From Nitrospira sp. (GTDB lineage: Bacteria; Nitrospirota; Nitrospiria; Nitrospirales; Nitrospiraceae): a stretch of DNA of 64,000 nt. The notes below the pieces were generated by a model that saw nothing but the letters and a program-made list of their open reading frames with translations, ran no database searches and had not been told where the DNA came from. The stretch lies in the NCBI GenBank assembly GCA_036984305.1, contig BQWY01000001.1:1240001-1304000 (forward strand), in the 5' to 3' direction. The position numbers and the translations under genes were made by a program. The first letter of the stretch is position 1. The number at the start of each line of letters is the position of its first letter. Shown here piece after piece: positions 58,107 through 64,000 of the stretch.

Positions 58107-58403
58107 ATGAGTCCAATGGCCGAGCGTACGAAGGAAACGGATCCGGACAAGCTGCCACTGCTCTACGAGCGTTTTCGAGACGTCTGTCTCGTGGAGAAAG
58201 AGGTCTGGACCGAGATCTATATGCCGCGTGATGTCAAGCAGGGCGGGTTGGTCCTCACGAATGTGCAGATGCGGTACGACGTCGAAATCGACGATCGAGC
58301 CGTTGAGGACACCTTAGAGGCGAATATTCCGCTCGGACGTGCCGCTCTCGGAGCGGCCATCGAGCAATACCGCGATCACATTTCTTTTTATCGGACCGGG
58401 TAA
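58107..58403 (+). CDS. hypothetical protein
   Basis: A 98-residue soluble protein starting at ATG 58107 with GGGAG ahead; a longer frame from 58050 is rejected. It is acidic and alpha/beta without a known motif. It follows the FmdB-like gene on the same strand and may be co-transcribed with it. Confidence 0.55.
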   Translation: MSPMAERTKETDPDKLPLLYERFRDVCLVEKEVWTEIYMPRDVKQGGLVLTNVQMRYDVEIDDRAVEDTLEANIPLGRAALGAAIEQYRDHISFYRTG

Positions 58404-58456
58404 CGCGGGCCGAGGCACGCGGACGAGACCCCGCGCGAGACGTCAACCTGAACTTG

Positions 58457-59074
58457 TTATGATCGCAGAGCCTGCTCGATATCCTTCACGATCTGTTCGG
58501 AGCGCGGGTTCATGCGGTGAGGATAGCGGGCCACGACCTGGCCGGATCGATTGATCAAATACTTCTGAAAGTTCCATTCGACCTCACCTGGGAACGGGCT
58601 CTGTTCGGTGAGGTACTGATACAATGGGTGCTTATCCGATCCCTTCACGCTGATCTTGCTGAAGAGCGGAAACGTCAGGCTGTATTTTGTGAAACAGAAG
58701 CTCTTGATCTCTTCGTTCGTCCCCGGTTCCTGCTTGCCGAAGTTGTTCGCGGGGAACGCCAGAATCTCCAACCCTTTGTCCTGATACGTGTCGTACAGGT
58801 CCTGCAAGTCGCTGTACTGCGGGGTGTTGCCGCAGAAGCTGGCCGTGTTCACGACCAGCAAGACCTTGCCCTTGAAGCTGCTGAGTGGCCGCGGCTTGCC
58901 GTCGATATCGTCCATGGTGAAGTCATAGATACTGGTGGTTTTCGCGGTCATCAGTCGCAATCCTTTCTCGGCGGCGTGCACCCCGCCTGGCTCGAAGAGA
59001 GGTCCTGCATTCCACGCAGCCAGGGTGATCAATCCAAGGCCGAGTCCGACACATGCCTGGAAGGGTGCACGCAT
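58457..59074 (-). CDS. periplasmic glutathione peroxidase-family protein
   Basis: A 205-residue thioredoxin-fold peroxidase with an N-terminal signal sequence, hence probably exported. The active-site segment NTASFCGNTPQ has Cys81 in place of selenocysteine, with FPANNFGKQEPG and the Trp in VEWNFQKYLI completing the catalytic set. These enzymes reduce peroxides, usually with thioredoxin as the electron donor in bacteria. It lies 14 bases downstream of htpX on the same strand. Confidence 0.92.
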   Translation of the reverse strand: MRAPFQACVGLGLGLITLAAWNAGPLFEPGGVHAAEKGLRLMTAKTTSIYDFTMDDIDGKPRPLSSFKGKVLLVVNTASFCGNTPQYSDLQDLYDTYQDKGLEILAFPANNFGKQEPGTNEEIKSFCFTKYSLTFPLFSKISVKGSDKHPLYQYLTEQSPFPGEVEWNFQKYLINRSGQVVARYPHRMNPRSEQIVKDIEQALRS

Positions 59075-59088
59075 CTTGTCCTCCTACA

Positions 59089-59982
59089 TTACGCGCGCAA
59101 CGCTTGGAGCGCCGCGATCCGCGCCTCAATCGGTGGATGGGTGGCAAAGAGCGCCATGAAGCCGCCGGTCCGCCCGGAGATCTTCATCGTCGCCAGAGCG
59201 TCCTGGGTCGGAGCCGGCAGTTCGTTGCGGCTCACCCAGCCGTCGATCGATCGAAGGGCGCCGATCATCGAGTCCTTCCCATAGACCTTTGCTGAAAACG
59301 CATCTGCCCCGAATTCTCGATGGCGGGAGAACCAACTGATCACGATCGATGCCAAGATGCTCACCACGATCTGCAGGACGATCGACAGCATGAACCCCAT
59401 GGCGGCTTGGTCCCGGTCGGCGAAGAAACGCCGCACCCACATGGCGATGAAATACACAAAGGTGTTCATCAGGCCGGCGAGGACGGTCGTCGCGAACATG
59501 TCGCCGTTGAAGACGTGTCCCATCTCATGGGCCAGCACCGCTTTCACTTCGTTTTCCCGGAGGTTGTTTAGGAGTCCGGTTGAGACCGCGACCATGGAGT
59601 TGTTTTTACTCGGGCCAGTAGCGAAGGCGTTGGGATCCGGCGATTCGTAGATCCACACCTCGGGCATGCTGATGCGGAGACGATTCGCGATTTCCTGTAC
59701 CGAGCTGTAGATCAGCTGTTCCGCGTGAGTACGAGGTTGCGTAATCTGGTAACAGTCCAACATGGCGCGGGCCATCTGCTTGGAGAAGGCCAAGCTGATG
59801 AACGCCCCCCCGAACCCAAACATGAGCGCCCATACCAGTGAGGTCAGGTCGACCGATCCTCGAACGTCGATCCCAAACATCGGCAGGATGACGTTGATCA
59901 CGATGGGAACCGTGATCGACAGCGTGACCATGATCAGGATATTGGCGACGAGCAGCAAACCGATTCCTTTGAGCGACTTCAT
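59089..59982 (-). CDS. htpX: membrane-bound zinc protease HtpX
   Basis: A 297-residue M48 metalloprotease with two N-terminal spans, the zinc motif HEMGH (152-156), two more spans and a downstream Glu in REFGADAFSAKV as third ligand. HtpX degrades damaged membrane proteins. It is followed by the peroxidase gene 14 bases away, consistent with a stress operon. The start is ATG 59982 with a GGAGGA ribosome site. Confidence 0.95.
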   Translation of the reverse strand: MKSLKGIGLLLVANILIMVTLSITVPIVINVILPMFGIDVRGSVDLTSLVWALMFGFGGAFISLAFSKQMARAMLDCYQITQPRTHAEQLIYSSVQEIANRLRISMPEVWIYESPDPNAFATGPSKNNSMVAVSTGLLNNLRENEVKAVLAHEMGHVFNGDMFATTVLAGLMNTFVYFIAMWVRRFFADRDQAAMGFMLSIVLQIVVSILASIVISWFSRHREFGADAFSAKVYGKDSMIGALRSIDGWVSRNELPAPTQDALATMKISGRTGGFMALFATHPPIEARIAALQALRA

Positions 59983-60234
59983 CTGACGTGTCCTCCTTGA
60001 GCCCCCGCGGGCGATCCTGCGGGTTCGGCTACGTGCCCATTATAGCGCATGACATGAAGAGTTGCGGTGGTCGTTGGGCGATCAACTGTATCTCACCAAT
60101 AACCTTCCTCCCAGGCCAGGTCAAGACCACCGGCTCCTAATAACTTGAGAAGATTAGGGAATTCTAAGCATGGATGATGCGTCTTGCGCGTCACACGAGT
60201 TGACCCCCCCAACCCCATCTGATAGAAGGGCCCT

Positions 60235-60666
60235 ATGCTTCGATGTCATAAGATGCTTGGAGAGATTGGGCCGCTCGTGGTGATCCTGGCGGCATTTGTC
60301 GCCTCGGAGGCGATCGGTGCGACTCCGCCGGCCTCTGATCCATTTATCGTCGAAGTCGATTCCGACGGCGTCCAGCGAGCCACGATCCAATTGGACGACT
60401 TCTATACACCGTCTCATCTCGTCGTGCACGCCGGGAAGCCCGTTGAACTGGTGTTAGTCAGCAAGACGATGATCACGCCCCACAATTTCATTCTGAAGGA
60501 GGGAGGGTTGAGCATCGAACAGGAGGTGGGGGCGGGGGACACCGAGACGGTTCGATTCACTCCGACCGAACCGGGAACGTTCACGTTCTATTGCGACAAG
60601 CAGTTGCTCTTCTTCAAAAGTCATCGAGAAAAGGGCATGGAAGGACGTTTGGAAGTGAGACCGTGA
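60235..60666 (+). CDS. periplasmic cupredoxin-like protein
   Basis: A 143-residue protein with a signal peptide (cut near AIGA, residue 29) and a cupredoxin fold. Type-1 copper ligands are visible: His83 in TPHNF, Cys120, His130 and Met135 (C-x9-H-x4-M). It likely shuttles electrons in the periplasm. Its stop overlaps the start of the squalene/phytoene synthase gene (GTGA), so expression is coupled. Confidence 0.88.
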   Translation: MLRCHKMLGEIGPLVVILAAFVASEAIGATPPASDPFIVEVDSDGVQRATIQLDDFYTPSHLVVHAGKPVELVLVSKTMITPHNFILKEGGLSIEQEVGAGDTETVRFTPTEPGTFTFYCDKQLLFFKSHREKGMEGRLEVRP

Positions 60667-61715
60667 CCACACCTGCCGCGGCCGGCGAACTTCGACACCA
60701 GCTGCTCGGTAGTCTTCTTAAGCAAGTCTCGCGGTTGTTCTATACCACGCTCGCGATCGTCCCCGCCGACGTCAGGGATCAAGTCAGCCTGGGCTATCTG
60801 TTCGCCAGGGCCGCGGATACGATTGCCGATACGGCAGTGATCGATGTCCATCGCCGGCTCGAATTCCTGCTAAGGTTGCAGCACCAATTCACGTCCGAAA
60901 CCCCGGATTGGAAAGAAATTGCCCTTCTTCAAAGCGCGATGATCCCCCACCAGGCTTCTCAAGCCGAAATGGTGCTCCTCCAACGCCTCGATGACTGCTT
61001 CCGGTTGTACGTCAATTTCGCGCCGATGGACCGCAAATACATCCAGTGGTTGATGGCGACGCTCCCCAAAGGCATGGCGATGGATCTGAAGGAGTTTTCG
61101 GAGGGCACGGCCGCGCAGCCGATCGCACTCAAGACGATGGAAGAACTGGACCGCTATACCTATCTGGTGGCGGGGTGCGTCGGCGAATTTTGGACCGGGC
61201 TCATGTGCGCGCACCGGCACTCGCTTGCCGGATGGGATGTGGAGAAAATGGCCGCCGTGGGCGTGCGGTTTGGGAAGGGGTTGCAGCTGACCAACATCGT
61301 CAAGGACCTGGCGCACGACCTACGACGCGGGCGCTGCTATGTTCCGGGGCCGGTGCTCCGGCAACATGGACTCGAGCCGGCGGATCTGCTGGATCCCCTG
61401 AACCGGTCGCGTGCGCAGCCGATTGTGCGCACGCTTGTCAAACTGGCGGTCGAACACTTGGATCAGGGATGGCTGTATACGATGGCCGTTCCGCGAACCG
61501 AAATCCGCCTGCGCCTGGCGTGCATGTGGCCGATTCTATCGGCGGGTGAGACGCTTCGAGTGGTCCAGGACTCACCGGATCTGCTGAACCCAGCCGTCAA
61601 GGTCAAGATTCCACGCAGCAAGGTGTACCAGATCATGGCGCTCACGACCGGTACGCTCGCCTGCGGCTATGTCGGGACGGCCTATTGGGGGCACATCCGC
61701 AAGCACATCCTTTAG
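60663..61715 (+). CDS. squalene/phytoene synthase family protein
   Basis: A 350-residue trans-isoprenyl diphosphate synthase homologue. The two Asp-rich motifs are DTIAD (52-56) and DLAHD (215-219), both needed for head-to-head condensation. It may make squalene or a related product for hopanoids or carotenoids; a C-terminal hydrophobic segment could anchor it to the membrane. GTG 60663 overlaps the cupredoxin stop. No hpn or crt cluster is adjacent. Confidence 0.9.
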   Translation: MTTPAAAGELRHQLLGSLLKQVSRLFYTTLAIVPADVRDQVSLGYLFARAADTIADTAVIDVHRRLEFLLRLQHQFTSETPDWKEIALLQSAMIPHQASQAEMVLLQRLDDCFRLYVNFAPMDRKYIQWLMATLPKGMAMDLKEFSEGTAAQPIALKTMEELDRYTYLVAGCVGEFWTGLMCAHRHSLAGWDVEKMAAVGVRFGKGLQLTNIVKDLAHDLRRGRCYVPGPVLRQHGLEPADLLDPLNRSRAQPIVRTLVKLAVEHLDQGWLYTMAVPRTEIRLRLACMWPILSAGETLRVVQDSPDLLNPAVKVKIPRSKVYQIMALTTGTLACGYVGTAYWGHIRKHIL

Positions 61716-61930
61716 CGGCGTGGTGCCTGTGCCAGGCCTTCGCTCCGCCCAGACAGCATCAAAACTCGAGGGAGATTCGGAGCCGAATTGGCTGAACGGA
61801 GCAAAGTGTTCAGAAGTTGGACAGGGCCAAAGGCAAGGCTAAGACTGAACGAGTCTCGAAGTACATTCAGAGGTGTTCCGCCGCCGCGCCCGCTCCTGCG
61901 TGCCGTTCGGCCGGGGAGTCGGAGCCTTCG

Positions 61931-62230
61931 TCAGCCTTTTGGCTGCGGCACCAGCAGCTTGTCGCCCTTTTTGTAGACTGCATAGATCGCCTGCGATGGA
62001 CACGCATCCAGGCAAAGACGGCAGCTTTCGAGGCACCGTGACGCATCGAACTTGAACGGCGGTGTGGAGAGCCAAGCGCCGGTTGGACAGATGGGTACAC
62101 ACACCGATTGGTGCGTGCAGCGGTCGGGATGACGAACCAGGTGATCACGAACGAGCATCATGGGTTTGACTCCTTCGAAGAGACCTTGTGAGAAGATCTC
62201 GAACATATTCTTTTTCGGAATGCTGCTCAC
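61931..62230 (-). CDS. ferredoxin with irregular Cys spacing
   Basis: A 99-residue iron-sulfur protein. The first motif reads CTHQSVCVPICP (C-x5-C-x3-CP, one Cys short), while the second CLESCRLCLDACP is a nearly classical 4Fe-4S set with x3 for the first gap. The first site may hold a 3Fe cluster or be degenerate. The GTG at 62230 overlaps the upstream stop (GTGA) with a GGAG site; the longer frame is rejected. Confidence 0.75.
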   Translation of the reverse strand: MSSIPKKNMFEIFSQGLFEGVKPMMLVRDHLVRHPDRCTHQSVCVPICPTGAWLSTPPFKFDASRCLESCRLCLDACPSQAIYAVYKKGDKLLVPQPKG

Positions 62231-62640
62231 GTCCACTCCTTGACCAGATTCTTCAGGCGATCTTTCAACTCCGGAATCGATTCGAGATTGTTCTGGATCG
62301 CACCGAGGATCTTTTCGAGTCGGGCCGCACGGAGCGCTTCTCGATCCTTCTTCACCAGCCGGTCGTACTCGGCATACGCCGCCGCGTGCTCGCCCTCCAA
62401 GTAGGGTCGAGCTGCCTGTAGGCATTCACCCAACTCATAGGGTTCGGGCGTGTAGCTTGGCGTGACGAAGAACGACCCATCCGAGAAGACGAGCGCGATC
62501 GAGCCGGCTTTGCTCTTCAACGGGATAGCCGTCTTGAGGGTTTTCCCGGCAGCCTGCTCCCACGAGCGCAGCAGGCCGGGAAATTGCTTCATAAAGGCGA
62601 CCTTTTCGGCATTCGCCTTCCATTTCTCTTCCGTGGTCAT
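62227..62640 (-). CDS. hypothetical protein of the two-ferredoxin operon
   Basis: A 137-residue protein rich in Lys, Glu and Ala with a helical C-terminus and a beta segment IALVFSDGSFFVTPSYTPEP. Seven bases separate it from the 2Fe-2S gene and it overlaps the next. No family recognised; the surrounding ferredoxins hint at a redox complex. Confidence 0.65.
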   Translation of the reverse strand: MTTEEKWKANAEKVAFMKQFPGLLRSWEQAAGKTLKTAIPLKSKAGSIALVFSDGSFFVTPSYTPEPYELGECLQAARPYLEGEHAAAYAEYDRLVKKDREALRAARLEKILGAIQNNLESIPELKDRLKNLVKEWT

Positions 62641-62647
62641 GATGCAA

Positions 62648-62998
62648 CTAGGTTGAGAGCGGTGGCAATGTCGATGGGATTGGATGGTTCGGCATAACCA
62701 GCCGCGTCACGACTTCGCCCTTTATCACATGCCGTTCCATGATTTCCGTCGCATCGGCTGCAGTCTTGACTTGATACCAGACGCCCTCTGGATAGATGAC
62801 GACGCTGGGTCCTTGGGCGCAGTGGTCCAGGCAGCCGGCTTTGTTGGCTCGTACCACGCCTTTGAGGTTCAATCGCTTGGCCTCCTGCTTGAAATGCGCG
62901 TGGAGGGCTTCAGACCCCAGCTTCGAACAACTCCCGCGAGGATCGTCTGGGCTCCGCTGATTGATACAGACAAAGATATGTCGCTTGAATCCCGGCAT
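62648..62998 (-). CDS. thioredoxin-like [2Fe-2S] ferredoxin
   Basis: A 116-residue ferredoxin. Cluster ligands are Cys11, Cys24, Cys56 and Cys60 with the family spacing (C-x12-C ... C-x3-C) and the AQGPSVVIYPEGVWY segment typical of thioredoxin-like 2Fe-2S proteins. ATG 62998 starts the fold; the extension to 63265 is a shadow of the next gene. Confidence 0.9.
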   Translation of the reverse strand: MPGFKRHIFVCINQRSPDDPRGSCSKLGSEALHAHFKQEAKRLNLKGVVRANKAGCLDHCAQGPSVVIYPEGVWYQVKTAADATEIMERHVIKGEVVTRLVMPNHPIPSTLPPLST

Positions 62999-63009
62999 TG
63001 CTTTCTTCC

Positions 63010-63384
63010 CTACGATACTGCGGTCGTTTGAGCGTGGAGGTCGTTCAGCAGTTGGGTCACATCCGTCAGCGGCAACAAGGGGGATGGCGTGGAAGCGGCT
63101 CCCACAATGGTCGCGATCTCCCGGACGCGCAGTTGCGCGCGTTGCCGCTCCTCCGCACGTTCGAGCGCTGAGGCGTCCCCATGCTTGAGCTTGTCGAATT
63201 CCGTACGAATGTCGCGTAAGTCGCGCTGCAGATTTTTCATCATCGAACAGGGCTCGCAATACCACTTGGGACTCTGGTCAGTGGAGGGAGACAGTCGATC
63301 ATAGGCACGACCGAAAAAGTCTTTCCCGAGCGAGAGTTTCATCAGTGGCCCGGTTTGGGCGCCGCATCCATCGCATGTGGTCAT
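63010..63384 (-). CDS. zinc-ribbon-like hypothetical protein
   Basis: A 124-residue protein beginning MTTCDGCGAQTG and containing WYCEPC, two CxxC pairs that probably bind zinc, then a helical coiled coil rich in Arg, Glu and Ala. It starts 11 bases before the 2Fe-2S gene. The upstream frame to 63576 lacks a ribosome site and is excluded. Confidence 0.65.
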   Translation of the reverse strand: MTTCDGCGAQTGPLMKLSLGKDFFGRAYDRLSPSTDQSPKWYCEPCSMMKNLQRDLRDIRTEFDKLKHGDASALERAEERQRAQLRVREIATIVGAASTPSPLLPLTDVTQLLNDLHAQTTAVS

Positions 63385-63547
63385 GGAGTCCCATCCTCTC
63401 ATGCTGAACAACGACAAAATAAAAGTGTACAACAGGGCTGTTTGGGCTGTCCATCGGCTTGGCTCTCCAGTCTGTCGCAAAACAGTGTGCCCAACGGCCG
63501 GACCGTTTATAATGGATTCGAACGGTGGGGATCCAAGCGGAGGCGTC

Positions 63548-64000
63548 ATGATCATCGGCGTACCGAAGGAAGTCAAAGATCAGGAATATCGCGTGAGCCT
63601 CACGCCGGATGGCGTCCGAACGCTCGCGGGGAGAGGGCATCGGGTCCTGGTCGAAGCTGCCGCCGGAATGGGCTCTGGATTTTCCGACGACGACTATCGG
63701 GCCGCCGGGGCGGAAGTCGGCCAATCCAAGCATGCGGTGTTCGCAGAGGCCGAAATGATCGTGAAGGTCAAGGATCCCCTGGTCGAAGAGTGTAAGCAGC
63801 TCCGACCTCGGCAGACGCTATTTACGTTTTTGCATTTGGCCTCCTTGCCGGACGTGACGAAAGCGCTCATGGATGCAAATGCGGTTGCCATTGCCTATGA
63901 AACGACGGAAGAACCGGACGGGAGCCTGCCCATGCTCAAGCCGATGAGCGAAATTGCAGGTCGCATGTCGGTGCAGATCGGTGCGCACTATCTCGAGCGT
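63548..64000 (+). CDS. ald: alanine dehydrogenase, 3' truncated by window edge
   Basis: The first 151 residues of alanine dehydrogenase (L-alanine to pyruvate with NAD). The N-terminal MIIGVPKEVKDQEYRVSLTP and the KVKDP segment with the substrate-binding Lys are unmistakable. ATG 63548 has a GGAGG ribosome site. The gene runs off the right edge of the window. Confidence 0.95.
   Translation, partial: MIIGVPKEVKDQEYRVSLTPDGVRTLAGRGHRVLVEAAAGMGSGFSDDDYRAAGAEVGQSKHAVFAEAEMIVKVKDPLVEECKQLRPRQTLFTFLHLASLPDVTKALMDANAVAIAYETTEEPDGSLPMLKPMSEIAGRMSVQIGAHYLER

Overview
The window looks like chromosomal DNA of a GC-rich Gram-negative bacterium. Outer-membrane porin-like proteins, TolC/RND efflux genes, many lipoproteins and NtrYX-type signalling are all present. 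The hemE-hemH-hemG run, the squalene/phytoene synthase family gene, the abundant hybrid kinases and the paired small ferredoxins are compatible with a Nitrospira-like member of the Nitrospirota. That assignment is an inference from gene content, not a demonstrated placement.

Layout. 1-16.7 kb is core genome: a truncated DMT transporter, an acyl-CoA desaturase, the late heme genes hemE/hemH/hemG, mazG, a DUF1844 protein, the ntrY/ntrX-type two-component pair, an RlmD/RumA-type RNA methyltransferase, and an overlapping purM-purN-orphan operon. 16.7-31 kb is a mosaic accessory region around a tRNA-Ala(CGC). It holds three tandem structured repeats just upstream of the tRNA, a GIY-YIG protein, a ferredoxin, a RelE/Phd toxin-antitoxin pair, a formylglycine-type arylsulfatase with two outer-membrane proteins, and at least four decayed genes (an HAD phosphatase, a sunset-domain protein, a nucleotide-hydrolase/deoxyribosyltransferase-like gene, and an unidentified fragment). 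31-38 kb carries secreted or membrane proteins of modest conservation and two tandem MFS exporters.

38-48.9 kb has a degenerate ethylene-receptor-like hybrid kinase that lacks its ATPase domain, a short duplicated remnant of an RND pump, a large hybrid kinase, and a CusCBA/CzcCBA-type metal efflux operon with a His-rich leader protein. 49-57 kb has a methyltransferase, a GH15 glucoamylase/trehalase-like enzyme, and a same-strand signalling cluster: Hpt, hybrid kinase with two receivers, REC-GGDEF diguanylate cyclase and REC-zinc protein. 57-64 kb returns to housekeeping and redox genes: YqeY, FmdB-like protein, periplasmic glutathione peroxidase, HtpX, a cupredoxin overlapping a squalene/phytoene synthase gene, a two-ferredoxin operon and the start of alanine dehydrogenase.

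Working together: hemE-H-G perform the last steps of protoheme synthesis and hemG is of the oxygen-dependent HemY type. purM and purN are steps 5 and 3 of purine synthesis. The metal pump genes form one transcription unit. The Hpt/hybrid-kinase/diguanylate-cyclase cluster looks like a complete multistep phosphorelay that could end in c-di-GMP. The most unusual material is the accessory segment, especially the tRNA-linked tandem repeats and the inactivated three-part gene at 29.3-30.6 kb.
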